Of a DNA stretch of 64,000 nucleotides, positions 1-8,675 are shown one piece after another. The DNA is taken from contig NZ_CP012643.1 in NCBI RefSeq assembly GCF_001310085.1, positions 4,470,001 through 4,534,000 of the forward strand. Direction: 5' to 3'. Source of the DNA: Rufibacter tibetensis. Lineage in GTDB: Bacteria; Bacteroidota; Bacteroidia; Cytophagales; Hymenobacteraceae. A program made the position numbers and the translations under genes. The notes under the pieces are model-generated. The model was not told the DNA's origin. It saw nothing but the letters and a program-made list of their open reading frames with translations, and searched no databases. How positions within the stretch are numbered: position 1 is the first letter of the stretch; each line of letters opens with the position of its first letter.

Positions 1-1723
1 TGGATTGATTGTAGTTAGCGGTGTTATAAAGACTGGTAAAATTAAAGGAAGAAACGAAAGCGTCTTTAAAGCTTTCATTCAAAGGATTACCAGACTGCTG
101 AAGTGTATCTAGGTACTGCTGGAATGTGGGGTCTATTCGGGGTGTACTGATCACGTTGATGTCTAGCGGGGAGAAGCTGAACTGGTGAATGTTCAGCCGC
201 TGCCAGATATAATCAAAAGAGAAATCAAGGTTAGTACGGGTGTACTCGTTCCGGTCTACGTAGGTGTACCCGGTGCTGAACCTGGTGCGGGGGTTAAACC
301 TGATCAGAAGATCATTAGTCCTGAACGGCACCAGAATCTGCGGGAAGGTCACGCCCATATCAGCACCTATCTCAGTTCTTCGGCCAACGGTGGCCACGTT
401 CCGTTGTAGTTGTCCCTCCACACCGGCGCGAACCCCTACATCAAAGATTTCGGCACCTCCAAAAATATTCCTGATCCGGAAACGAATACTGGTGTAAGGA
501 CCTGGCACCTGCTCAGTGAAAGTACCGCCCACTTCCGTTGTTTCCTGGAACCTGGGCAGCAAAGCGGTATTGATCTGCGCATTTAACAAACCTCTGTTTG
601 GTTCAGCCGTCACTGTGTCTACTTTGGTGTAGCTGATGGTGGTGTATTTAAACACATCCAGGTTGCTGATAATTCGCTGGTTGTTGAGCGTTCGTTGAGC
701 AGAATATGTCTGGCCCGGCCTGATAATTACCTTCCGAAGGAGAATGCGGGGTTTAATGTGGTGCTCGTAGGCGAGAAAATGAAGCTTGTTCAACTCCACC
801 GTGTCTCTGGCTCTTCCAAAACGGTTAAGGCCCGCATCAGAGGTGAAATAAACATCCTTAATGGAATATACCTTATGCAGCGTAGTGTCTGTGGGGTTGG
901 CTATCTGCGTGCTGAGGCGCACGGTATAGGCTTCATAGCTGGTATCCGCCTCAAACGTGATAAACTGCTGCCGAAAATCGAAGAAGCCGTTGTTTTTCAG
1001 GAGTCCCTCAATCCGGTTACGTTCCTGGGAGAGCAAGGCCTCGTCAAAATTCTGATTCAGCTTGATGAGGCTTGCAGCTTGATTTCCCAATAACAGGCGG
1101 GAAATGGTAGTATCTGGCACCTGATAGGTGTGCTGAGAAACAACGTAGGGCTTGTCTTCCTGCACTTTCAGGGTGACAAATACTTTCTTATTCTTTACCT
1201 CAGTGCTGGAGGAAACCTTGTTCCGGAAGTACCCTTTTGAAGATAAATAAATGCGTATCTGGTCCTCGGTTTGCACCAGTTTCAAAGAATCAAAAATGGC
1301 AGGGGGTTCGCCTACCGTACGCATGAGCCAGTTACCGTTCTCTTTTTTGTTCTGAAGTTTGTTAAGCCGTTTTTCTTTATTTTCAATGAGCTTGTCTACT
1401 TTCACTGAGTCTGATCCGGCTTTCTGTATGTTGCGGTTGTGGTCTTCGGTTTCCTCTTCAATGTTGGCCTGAATGCGTTCAGGGTTGTAGATGGATTTGC
1501 CTAAGTAGTACAGGTTCAGATATATAGGCGCACCCAGCACCCGTCGATTGGGCTTTTGCTGATAAAGTGAAGAAATGGCTGATTTATCGGCCTGCTCAAC
1601 TCCCTCTAATTTAATGCGCCAGAGTAAACGTTCATTCTCAGCGAGATGACGGGTAGGAGTGCAACCCATAGAAAGGCCCAGCATTGTGAATACCGTGCCG
1701 AATACGTAACATCGTAGCTTCAA
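1..1723 (-). CDS. tamL: TamL-type Omp85 lipoprotein, 3' end cut by the window edge
   Basis: Reading the minus strand gives one open frame from about 1723 to the left edge. It opens with a lipoprotein signal ending in LGLSMGC. A periplasmic part of about 370 residues has POTRA-like stretches, for example an IRIYLSSKGYFRNKV segment. Strands typical of the start of an Omp85 barrel follow (VGGTFTEQVPGPYTSIRFR, then NIFGGAE). Omp85 proteins insert or translocate outer-membrane proteins; the lipidated TamA-like form in Bacteroidota is called TamL and works with TamB, which is not in view. I prefer the TTG at 1723, which leaves 13 bases to the divergent methyltransferase start; an in-frame ATG at 1765 would overlap that gene. 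The C-terminal barrel lies outside the window. Confidence 0.82.
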   Translation of the reverse strand, partial: MKLRCYVFGTVFTMLGLSMGCTPTRHLAENERLLWRIKLEGVEQADKSAISSLYQQKPNRRVLGAPIYLNLYYLGKSIYNPERIQANIEEETEDHNRNIQKAGSDSVKVDKLIENKEKRLNKLQNKKENGNWLMRTVGEPPAIFDSLKLVQTEDQIRIYLSSKGYFRNKVSSSTEVKNKKVFVTLKVQEDKPYVVSQHTYQVPDTTISRLLLGNQAASLIKLNQNFDEALLSQERNRIEGLLKNNGFFDFRQQFITFEADTSYEAYTVRLSTQIANPTDTTLHKVYSIKDVYFTSDAGLNRFGRARDTVELNKLHFLAYEHHIKPRILLRKVIIRPGQTYSAQRTLNNQRIISNLDVFKYTTISYTKVDTVTAEPNRGLLNAQINTALLPRFQETTEVGGTFTEQVPGPYTSIRFRIRNIFGGAEIFDVGVRAGVEGQLQRNVATVGRRTEIGADMGVTFPQILVPFRTNDLLIRFNPRTRFSTGYTYVDRNEYTRTNLDFSFDYIWQRLNIHQFSFSPLDINVISTPRIDPTFQQYLDTLQQSGNPLNESFKDAFVSSFNFTSLYNTANYNQS

Positions 1724-1736
1724 ACGTAGGAAGGTT

Positions 1737-2483
1737 ATGATTTCAAAAGGGGCTTTGAAGTACATTAGGTCACTGCAAATAAAGAAATATCGGTTGCTTC
1801 ACCAAGCTTTCACGGTGGAAGGTGAAAAGAGTGTGGCCGAGCTTCTCCAGTCTGACTTTGTACTGGAATCAGTCTTTGCCACTCAAAAATTTATAGACAA
1901 GCATACCTCTCTTTTACGGAAAGGGTTGGAAGTAGTGCAGGTAAGTGAAGAGGAGTTAAGCAAAGCTGGTTCCATGGAAAGCAACAACGCTGCCCTGGCC
2001 ATTGCCAAGATGCGGCCTGCTGCTGCCTTTTCCTGGGAAGAGCACCCCTTTGTACTGGCTCTGGACGAGGTACGGGACCCCGGCAACCTGGGCACCATCA
2101 TCCGCATAGCGGACTGGTACGGCCTTACTTCCATTGTGCTCTCAGAAAATAGCGCAGATTTTTACAACCAGAAAGTCATTGCCGCCACCATGGGTTCCTT
2201 CACCCGAATCCTGCCGCACTATGTTGATTTAGCCTCCTTTTTAAAAAACCGACCTAAAAGCGTCCCTGTTTTTGGTGCTGCCCTAGAGGGAGAAAACGTG
2301 CACCATCTGGAGTTGCAACCAACAGGAGTTTTGGTCATGGGGAATGAGTCACACGGCATCAGGCCAGAGATCATGCAACAGGTTACACAGCCCTTACATA
2401 TTCCAGGCAGGGGTGGAGCAGAGTCTTTGAATGTAGGAACCGCTACTGCTATTTTGCTGGATAACTTTTTCCGCAATATTTAG
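1737..2483 (+). CDS. TrmH/SpoU-family RNA 2'-O-methyltransferase
   Basis: A 248-residue SPOUT methyltransferase that would methylate a ribose 2'-OH in rRNA or tRNA using S-adenosylmethionine. Residues 1-95 form the substrate-binding domain seen in RlmB-like enzymes (KKYRLLHQAFTVEGEKSV). The catalytic trefoil-knot domain carries all three SpoU motifs: DPGNLGTIIRIADWYGL with the catalytic Asn and Arg, then VLVMGNESHGI, then GGAESLNVGTATAILLDNF. Length and start are normal for the family. It is divergent from tamL with almost no space between the starts. The target nucleotide cannot be read from the sequence; 23S rRNA is the usual substrate of close relatives. Confidence 0.93.
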   Translation: MISKGALKYIRSLQIKKYRLLHQAFTVEGEKSVAELLQSDFVLESVFATQKFIDKHTSLLRKGLEVVQVSEEELSKAGSMESNNAALAIAKMRPAAAFSWEEHPFVLALDEVRDPGNLGTIIRIADWYGLTSIVLSENSADFYNQKVIAATMGSFTRILPHYVDLASFLKNRPKSVPVFGAALEGENVHHLELQPTGVLVMGNESHGIRPEIMQQVTQPLHIPGRGGAESLNVGTATAILLDNFFRNI

Positions 2484-2568
2484 AGAACACTTTCAATATA
2501 CTTCCATACTTTGGGTAGAGTTCAATTTTAAACAAGATTCCTGAAAACACCAATGAAATAGAAGTAAG

Positions 2569-2616
2569 CTTACAAAAACAAAAGAGGAGCGCAAGCTCCT
2601 CTTTTGTTTTTGTAAG
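2569..2616. terminator. Bidirectional terminator, perfect 22-bp hairpin with GCAA loop
   Basis: Arms 2569-2590 and 2595-2616 are perfect reverse complements and enclose a GCAA tetraloop of the stable GNRA class. The A-rich outer part of one arm is the T-rich tail of the other, so it can stop transcription both from the methyltransferase gene (plus) and from the outer-membrane barrel gene (minus). Confidence 0.9.
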
Positions 2617-2628
2617 TTCAGGTAGGCT

Positions 2629-3768
2629 TTAGAATTTTAGAATTCTTAGTCCTGCTGCTATGGCGTTGGCTTGTGGACCTTTGCCTTCTTCAAATAATTC
2701 GTTTAGGTTATACTTCACGAAGAACTCCAGACTTCTGATTCCTACAAATCCAGATACACCATATTGGAAATCATTTAAATAGAAATCGTCTTTGACTTTG
2801 TTTTTGAATTTTTCTCCATCCTGAGAATATTTTACTTTAGAATGGCTGTTGAGCATGTAGCCTACAAAACCGCCTCCCCCAATTTTGAAGTTTGTTTTGC
2901 CTTTTCTGTTTTTGAAATCAAATCCTAGTTCCAACGGGACAGTAATTGAGCTGGTGGCTAATTTACTTTTGTCTAAGTTGATTGGGCTGGTTGGTACAAA
3001 GATAACTCTGTCCTCATTTTTCTGAATCATCATGTTGTCATCAAACATGTAGTTATGGAAGTCGAACGTAAAACCAGTGATCAGACGTAATGGGCTGGCT
3101 TCACCTCCTACTCTGTAATGCCACTTGCTGTTCAAGCTTAAGTAGCGGGAGCCTAGTGGCTTTAACTGAACACTTTGAGTGGTGCCTGGAAGTTCCTCTT
3201 TGTTCATCCAGTTGGAAACTCCCAGATCAATCTGGAAATCAAATTCATTTTTAGGGTTTCTGTTTTTGTAGCGTTCTTCGTCTTTCTTTCTGATTTCAAC
3301 AGAGTCAGCAGCTCCTACGTTCACCTTCACCTTGGTAGAGTTCTTTTCTTCATCGTGGTCAATGTCAATGCCCACTTTGTCAGTGATTCTGATTCTCTTT
3401 TTCTCTGTGATAGTTACTTCTGTTCCTCCCGGGCCATTTTGGGTGATGGTAATGTTCACGTCTTCAGAAGTTTTGGCCTCTGATTTGTCAAAGGTCACAG
3501 TCACTTCATCGCCTTTTTTACCGGCAGCCTCTATTTGGTCAGCGTATTTTTCGAGCAGAACCATGATTGAATCAATGCTCTGGTTTTTTAGATTTTTCAA
3601 ATCTTTCACATCTTTCACCACTACCAGAAGACGGGCTTCATTTTTTAGCTTTAAAATGAGCGTATCCTGGATTGCAGCCGGTGTAAGGCTTTTTGAACTG
3701 GCGTGATAAGGCAAGGCGATAGCTGCAGCCATCATGATGGCCGTAAGCAGGGCATACATACGTTTCAT
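2629..3768 (-). CDS. Outer-membrane beta-barrel protein, third gene of a sigma-factor operon
   Basis: A 379-residue exported protein with an N-terminal signal peptide (MKRMYALLTAIMMAAAIALP, cleavage near the following ASS). Residues 30-95 are helical and Lys/Leu/Val-rich. Residues 95-170 are charged and strand-like with many Thr and Val residues. The C-terminal 200 residues alternate hydrophobic and polar residues and end in Phe (LRILKF), as outer-membrane barrels of the PorT type do. It starts 13 bases after the membrane protein gene and is the last gene of an ECF-sigma operon. Sensing or repairing the envelope is a plausible role but is inference. No specific family is recognised beyond the barrel. 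Confidence 0.75.
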   Translation of the reverse strand: MKRMYALLTAIMMAAAIALPYHASSKSLTPAAIQDTLILKLKNEARLLVVVKDVKDLKNLKNQSIDSIMVLLEKYADQIEAAGKKGDEVTVTFDKSEAKTSEDVNITITQNGPGGTEVTITEKKRIRITDKVGIDIDHDEEKNSTKVKVNVGAADSVEIRKKDEERYKNRNPKNEFDFQIDLGVSNWMNKEELPGTTQSVQLKPLGSRYLSLNSKWHYRVGGEASPLRLITGFTFDFHNYMFDDNMMIQKNEDRVIFVPTSPINLDKSKLATSSITVPLELGFDFKNRKGKTNFKIGGGGFVGYMLNSHSKVKYSQDGEKFKNKVKDDFYLNDFQYGVSGFVGIRSLEFFVKYNLNELFEEGKGPQANAIAAGLRILKF

Positions 3769-3781
3769 TAAAGTAGGATTT

Positions 3782-4657
3782 TTAGAGTTCTATGGTCTTT
3801 GAGATTTTCTTGTTGCCTATGCGGGTTTCCAAGGCGTACGTGTGTTTTGTGATACCTAATTCTGAAAGATTCACTTTCTCACCGTCTTTGAGGTTCTTCA
3901 CTTGTTTCAGGATGCCTTTCAGAACGCGTCCGGTTCCAGGTTGGTCCTCTGTGTCAGGTGTGTCAGTTTCTTTAATAGATGCCTGGGCGAGGGAGGGGGT
4001 TGCCTGGGCGTTGTCTAATTTTACAATTATTTCTAAAGTCGGTGTTTCAGCAGCGTTTTTAGCGGCTTCCTGTGTTTTCACCGGAGTAGCTACTGCCATT
4101 ATTGCTGGTGGCTGGGTTGTTGCTGGAGCTACAGGAGTAACTTTTTCTGTTCCCACTTTTCTGGAAGCCGGCCGTGTTCCATCGCCGCCAGTAATGGCCT
4201 GAGTTGGCGTTTTTGTTTGAACAGATGCCATGGACTGATTCTGTTCAGCGGCAGAAGCGGGTGCAGCAGGGTAGTTGTACACTGTATCATCCGAAGATTC
4301 AACTGGAGCTGTTTCCTGAGCAGGGATGTTTTTTTGAGCAGGGACTTTCTCCGTGTCCTGTACGGTGGCTACTGTGCCAGATGGTTGCAGCGGGTTGATG
4401 TTCTCCCGGTTTACCCAAAGGCCTACACTTAGCAGCATGGTCACTGCAGCGGCGGCAGAGTAATACCACATTCTTACGGTGCTGCGTTCTTCTTTCTCTT
4501 CAGTAGCTGCTGGAATCAGGAACGGATTAGGGGTAGCCTGTTCTTCAGCAGAAGCTTGCATGCGGGCCTGTAACCTCTCCCAAGCTTCATTTCTGGGCGG
4601 TACAGTCTTGTTTTGAAGCTTATCTCTGAACAATTTATCTAAATCTTCTGCGCTCAT
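3782..4657 (-). CDS. Single-pass membrane protein, probable anti-sigma factor
   Basis: A 291-residue protein encoded 12 bases after the ECF sigma gene. The N-terminal part is an amphipathic helix of the kind seen in Bacteroidota anti-sigma-like proteins (LDKLFRDKLQNKTVPPRNEA, then WERLQARM). A transmembrane helix lies at about residues 62-82 (MWYYSAAAAVTMLLSVGLWV). A periplasmic region rich in Pro, Thr, Ala and Gln follows. The last 50 residues form a compact conserved-looking segment (LKGILKQVKNLKDGEKVNLS). Topology and gene order fit an anti-sigma factor that holds the sigma factor at the inner membrane, but no zinc-binding HxxxCxxC motif is present, so the role is inferred from context. 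Confidence 0.65.
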   Translation of the reverse strand: MSAEDLDKLFRDKLQNKTVPPRNEAWERLQARMQASAEEQATPNPFLIPAATEEKEERSTVRMWYYSAAAAVTMLLSVGLWVNRENINPLQPSGTVATVQDTEKVPAQKNIPAQETAPVESSDDTVYNYPAAPASAAEQNQSMASVQTKTPTQAITGGDGTRPASRKVGTEKVTPVAPATTQPPAIMAVATPVKTQEAAKNAAETPTLEIIVKLDNAQATPSLAQASIKETDTPDTEDQPGTGRVLKGILKQVKNLKDGEKVNLSELGITKHTYALETRIGNKKISKTIEL

Positions 4658-4669
4658 AGTTTTGTCTGT

Positions 4670-5209
4670 TTAGAGGGCGATCATTACTCCTTGCCGGGCC
4701 AGCATGCGTTGCAGCATGGCCCGGGCTTTACTTAACTGTGACTTGGAAGTACCTTCACTTATGTTGAGCATGTCAGCTATCTCTTTGTGCGAGTAACCTT
4801 CAATGGCATATAAGTTAAAGACGGCCCGGTAACCGGCCGGAAGCTCCTGTAAGAGCTCCATCATTTCCTCGGCATTAATTTCACTGTCTGCCGTGGCATC
4901 TTCAGAAGCCAGGTAGTTGTGCTCTTTTTCAATAGCCAAGTGCATGGGCTCCTGTTTGCGTAATTGCTGCAGGGCTTCATTCACCATGATACGGCGAACC
5001 CAACCTTCAAAGCTTCCTTTTTGCTCAAACCTGTTTACGTTCTGGTACACTTTCATGAACCCGTTGATCAAGACCTCCTCGGCATCCATCTCGTTCTTGA
5101 GGTATCGCAGGCAAACTCCCATCATGGGGCCGGCGTAGCGATAGTACAAGATTCGCTGGGCTTTGGCATCGCCTTGCTGCAGTGCTAGTACCAGTTCAGT
5201 CTCATTCAC
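4670..5209 (-). CDS. ECF-type RNA polymerase sigma factor
   Basis: A 179-residue sigma-70 family protein with region 2 (ANPMMGVCLRYL-like core: MMGVCLRYLKNEMDAEEVL, then GSFEGWVRRIMVNEAL) and region 4 (LPAGYRAVFNLYAIEGYSHK, then an EIADMLNISEGTSKSQLSKA helix-turn-helix). No region 1 or 3 is present, which is the ECF layout. It heads a three-gene operon with a membrane protein (probable anti-sigma factor) and an outer-membrane barrel protein, so it probably governs an envelope-related regulon and its own operon. It ends in a region suited to contact with the -35 element. Confidence 0.93.
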   Translation of the reverse strand: MNETELVLALQQGDAKAQRILYYRYAGPMMGVCLRYLKNEMDAEEVLINGFMKVYQNVNRFEQKGSFEGWVRRIMVNEALQQLRKQEPMHLAIEKEHNYLASEDATADSEINAEEMMELLQELPAGYRAVFNLYAIEGYSHKEIADMLNISEGTSKSQLSKARAMLQRMLARQGVMIAL

Positions 5210-5550
5210 GGGTTGTAGAGGTTTAAGCTATAATTTTTTGCCTGTTTGTAATGATAGATGCACCACCTTTGAAATCGGTTGCCTGAGGTTCTAAAAAATT
5301 TAAAGTAAAAATATAAGAAAGTGCATGTTTTCCTCCTTAAACCAGGTTTAACTCTGTCAAACCGTTCTAAATCAGTTTATACAACCAGAATTAAATATTA
5401 CTATCACCAGCTTACAAAGAAAAAACATCGCAAGAAATTTGAAGTGAACGCTGCAGAAAAGTGGTGTGCAATCTGATGACGAGCAGCCCTAAATCCTTCT
5501 GTGCTGAAGAAAGTTTAGGTTTAAACAGGCGAAACTTTCATCTTTAGGTC
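5210..5550. promoter_or_regulatory. Divergent intergenic region between the sigma operon and the rhodanese gene
   Basis: 341 AT-rich bases with no open frame of note. It must hold the promoters for the leftward sigma operon and the rightward rhodanese gene. I found no clear TTTG / TAnnTTTG pair in either direction, which would fit an ECF-type promoter on the sigma side. Confidence 0.4.
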
Positions 5551-5943
5551 ATGAAAATTTTTATTCTTGCCCTTGCTCTTTTTAGCGCACAACCTTTAAT
5601 GGCGCAGGATGTGCCTAAGACCACCTTAACGCCTACAGAATACCAGCAGATAACTCAGAAAGAAAAAGGAGTGCTGGTGGATGTCCGCACCCCTGAAGAA
5701 TTCAAGAACGGGCACCTGAAGAAAGCCAAAAACTCTGATTTTCGTGGAGGAAAGTTTGATAAAGAATACGATAGCTGGGACCGTTCAAAAACGTACTATC
5801 TCTACTGTGCCTCAGGAAACAGGAGCGGGGAAGCATTAAGACTGATGCAGGAAGCTGGATTTGCGAACGTTTATAATTTAGGCGCTTACAAAGACCTCAA
5901 AGCTTCACGTTTAAAAACAACGAAAGAAATGAACATAAAGTAA
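5551..5943 (+). CDS. Periplasmic rhodanese-like protein
   Basis: A 130-residue protein made of a signal peptide (MKIFILALALFSAQPLMAQ) and one rhodanese domain. The domain shows the CH2A-type motif VLVDVRTPEEFKNGHLKKA and the active-site loop CASGNRSG, with the catalytic Cys at residue 86. Rhodaneses carry sulfur as a Cys persulfide. Export to the periplasm suggests a role in sulfur or thiol chemistry there, but the substrate is unknown. It is a single gene bounded by a strong terminator. Confidence 0.9.
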   Translation: MKIFILALALFSAQPLMAQDVPKTTLTPTEYQQITQKEKGVLVDVRTPEEFKNGHLKKAKNSDFRGGKFDKEYDSWDRSKTYYLYCASGNRSGEALRLMQEAGFANVYNLGAYKDLKASRLKTTKEMNIK

Positions 5944-5971
5944 AGGATTTTACTTTCGTACATAAAAGGAG

Positions 5972-6021
5972 AAGAGGGGATTTTCGGCCGTTTTATTAAA
6001 AACGACCGGAAATCCCCTCTT
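5972..6021. terminator. Bidirectional terminator, 23-bp near-perfect hairpin
   Basis: Arms 5972-5994 and 5999-6021 pair over 23 positions with two imperfect pairs and a four-base loop. It sits between the convergent rhodanese and CoA-binding genes and has T-runs on both sides. Confidence 0.88.
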
Positions 6022-6040
6022 TAATTTATAGCTAGGCTTT

Positions 6041-6400
6041 TTAGTAATTACCTATTGAAAGCATTACAAGCGTACAGGCGTGCATGGTTTTTATGTTCTG
6101 CTCCTGCGCTTTTTTCTCTAATTCAAAATTTTCTGTACCTGGGTTGAAGATTATACGCTTTGGCCTCAAAGAGAGTATATAGTCATACCAGCTGGGTTGG
6201 TTTTGAGGTCCTACATATAAAGTAACCGTATCCACATCATCAATGGATGGTTTTTCAGTTTCAATGGGCAAGCCAGCCACTTCTCCTTTCTTTATCCCAA
6301 CGGGCACCACTTCATGACCTGAGCGCTTCAACTGATGCACTGCCTTATAACTAAACCGCCCTGGGTTATCAGAAGCGCCTATCACCACCGTCTTTTTCAT
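6041..6400 (-). CDS. CoA-binding-domain protein (CoA_binding_2)
   Basis: A 119-residue Rossmann-fold protein consisting only of the CoA-binding domain also found in succinyl-CoA synthetase alpha subunits. The nucleotide loop is VVIGASDNPGRFSYKAV, followed by GHEVVPVGIKKGEVAGLPI, where the family has P-V-x-P/I-x spacing. The stand-alone form (YccU-like) is common and has no proven reaction. The next gene downstream on the same strand is the FAD oxidoreductase, whose end lies to the right, so this gene follows it in the same direction with a 75-base gap. Confidence 0.87.
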   Translation of the reverse strand: MKKTVVIGASDNPGRFSYKAVHQLKRSGHEVVPVGIKKGEVAGLPIETEKPSIDDVDTVTLYVGPQNQPSWYDYILSLRPKRIIFNPGTENFELEKKAQEQNIKTMHACTLVMLSIGNY

Positions 6401-6475
6401 CGTGTTTTCCCCTTAATTTAAAGAAAATAGGCCTAAAATGCCTTTCCGTATTTATACTCCTAAATTAACTTCAGG

Positions 6476-8053
6476 TTAGCCCCACACCAACAAAGCCACT
6501 TGCTCAGCACATCTTTCCCCGTCCATAGCCGCTGAAACGATTCCCCCGGCATAGCCGGCTCCCTCGGCACAAGGAAACAAGTTCTTGATATGCGGATGCT
6601 GCAGGGTTTCTTTGTCTCTTGGAATACGCACCGGCGAAGAGGTTCTGCTTTCTACGCCCACAATCTGCGCATCATTGGTCAGGTAACCTTTCATTTTATA
6701 ACCGAATTCCTGAAATCCGCCTCTAAGCCGCTGGCCGATCATGGGCGGAAGTACCTCCAGCATGTCTACCGAAGCCAAACCTGGCTGGTAAGAGGTGTCC
6801 AGCAACGAAGAAGAAACCTTTCCTTTTACAAAGTCCTGCAGGCGTTGGGCCGGTGCTACCTGGGTTTTACCTGCGGCGGCCCAGGCTTTCTGCTCCATGG
6901 CTTGTTGCAACCGTAATCCTGCCAAGGCTCCGTGCTGTTTCAGATCCATGTCTTCCAGGTTCACTGCTACTACAATCCCTGAGTTCGCATATTTTGAATC
7001 GCGGCGGCTAGGGGACATTCCATTGACCACTACCTCACCAGGAGCCGTTGCCGAAGGAACTATGAAGCCACCCGGGCACATACAAAATGAAAATACGCCT
7101 CGTTCCTGTCCTTTGTAGGCTACCTGTTGTACTAAGGCATAAGATGCCGCTGGTAAGTGAGGACCACGGTCTCCATTGCATTTATATTGGATGCCGTCAA
7201 TGAGGCTTTGCTGATGCTCCACCCGCACCCCCATGGCAAACGGCTTGGCTTCAATGAATATGTTTCGGGCGTGCAGTAATTCATAGATGTCACGGGCCGA
7301 ATGTCCTGTGGCCAAAATGACCGCTTCGCCTTCTAAGGCAGTACCATTTGCGGTGATGACGCCTTTCATCTGGTTTTTCTCCAGAATGAAATCTGTCACA
7401 CGGGTATTGAAATGGATTTCGCCCCCGGCTGCAAGAATCGTTTCCCGCATCTCAGCAATTAATACAGGAAGTTTATTGGTGCCAATGTGTGGGTGCGCGT
7501 CAAAAAGGATGTCGGTAGTGGCGCCGTGCTGCACCAGTATTTGAAGAATACGCTGCACATCGCCCCGTTTTTTGGAGCGGGTATAGAGTTTTCCGTCTGA
7601 ATAGGTACCAGCTCCACCTTCTCCAAAGCAGTAGTTTGAATCTGGATTGACAACGTGTTCTTTGTTGATGGCCGCCAGATCGCGGCGTCTGCTGCGCACG
7701 TCTTTTCCACGTTCCACCACCACCGGTTTCAGCCCCAGTTCAATGCACCGCAAAGCTGCGAATAATCCGGCAGGGCCAGCCCCTACAATTAGTACCCTTG
7801 TGGCATCAGCCTTCACATCGGGGTAAGTATAGGTTGGCAGAATGGAGGAAAGATCAGGCGCTTGCGTGTACACGTCGGCACGTACCTTAACCTGCACCTT
7901 ACGACCACGGGCATCAATTGAACGTTTGATTTTATGGATAAAAGCGGCATCTTCTGGGTTGATAATGCCGGCTTGTTGAAGAAGCTCTCTTTCAAGTAGA
8001 GCTGGGTCATACGCCACCTCTGGGGCCAGGACCAGGTCAAGTTCTTTTTTCAT
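6476..8053 (-). CDS. FAD-dependent oxidoreductase, COG2509-like
   Basis: A protein of about 525 residues with a dinucleotide-binding loop near residue 85 (RVLIVGAGPAGLFAALRCIE) and a second conserved stretch, CFGEGGAGTYSDGKLYTR. A later NAD-type segment reads AVILATGHSARDIYELL. The C-terminus carries FPCAEGAGYAGGIVSAAMDG, where the flavin isoalloxazine usually sits. The family is large and its substrate unknown. The frame can be extended to a start at 8128, but the ATG at 8053 gives the usual family N-terminus (MKKELDLVLAPEVAYDP) and is preferred. The product is probably cytoplasmic, as no signal peptide is seen. Confidence 0.88.
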   Translation of the reverse strand: MKKELDLVLAPEVAYDPALLERELLQQAGIINPEDAAFIHKIKRSIDARGRKVQVKVRADVYTQAPDLSSILPTYTYPDVKADATRVLIVGAGPAGLFAALRCIELGLKPVVVERGKDVRSRRRDLAAINKEHVVNPDSNYCFGEGGAGTYSDGKLYTRSKKRGDVQRILQILVQHGATTDILFDAHPHIGTNKLPVLIAEMRETILAAGGEIHFNTRVTDFILEKNQMKGVITANGTALEGEAVILATGHSARDIYELLHARNIFIEAKPFAMGVRVEHQQSLIDGIQYKCNGDRGPHLPAASYALVQQVAYKGQERGVFSFCMCPGGFIVPSATAPGEVVVNGMSPSRRDSKYANSGIVVAVNLEDMDLKQHGALAGLRLQQAMEQKAWAAAGKTQVAPAQRLQDFVKGKVSSSLLDTSYQPGLASVDMLEVLPPMIGQRLRGGFQEFGYKMKGYLTNDAQIVGVESRTSSPVRIPRDKETLQHPHIKNLFPCAEGAGYAGGIVSAAMDGERCAEQVALLVWG

Positions 8054-8675
8054 GAAGAATGTAAGGTAGTTAACCTTAAAATTGGTTTCGATCACCCTAT
8101 TTGCTTTGGGTAAGGCAAAGATAGGCACTCTTCTTTAACCAAATACAGCATCAGAAAATTCGATATAAGGGCTTTTTGGTAAAACAAGCCTGTAACAGGT
8201 GGTACAATTTACTAGCCTTTTCTAAATAGAGTTCTTGACACTTTTTATATTATCCTAAAATCTTGTTTCTAAAAGCTACTTACATCCGGTTATTGCACCA
8301 GAATTGTACCTTCTGTAGGTGTGTTAAACAAAATAAAGAAGTTTTTAAAAAGAATAATCCCTAAACTAAGAAGTATTTTAGTTGCGTTATTTTTGCAAAT
8401 CAGAGTAATCTGTAGTTGAAGTTTAATCAGAAGGAAAGGAGGGGGAGAGAGGAAGAACACGGAAGAAGTAATCAGCACATACATTATCTAAAACGCTTAA
8501 GCCAGCTAAAACCCATTGCTGGCACAGATAAACACACAAGTTCCTGCTAAAGCGTTGAAATATAGGAGCTAATCTTTTTGCGAGAGGGAAATAGACAACT
8601 TGCACTATCTGATAAACTGACAATCCAATCAAATCAGATAGCAAGGTTTCCCGCTCTTAACAATCAAAAAAATAG
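8054..8675. promoter_or_regulatory. Long divergent region upstream of the SusC gene
   Basis: 622 bases without a convincing gene; the two short frames on the minus strand lack family features and a ribosome site. A perfect TAnnTTTG -7 element (TATTTTTG) lies at 8388-8395. If used, the SusC messenger would have a leader of about 275 bases. The leader contains a purine-rich tract (about 8430-8460) followed by mixed sequence. No riboswitch fold or TTTG -33 box at the right distance was recognised. Confidence 0.35.

Noticed and set aside
185..1093. Several short plus-strand frames in the first kilobase
   Set aside because: They run antisense inside the partial tamL gene, lack family features and have no ribosome-binding context.
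8290..8644. Two overlapping minus-strand frames upstream of the SusC gene
   Set aside because: Composition is biased, no family features, and they lie in what looks like a leader or promoter region.
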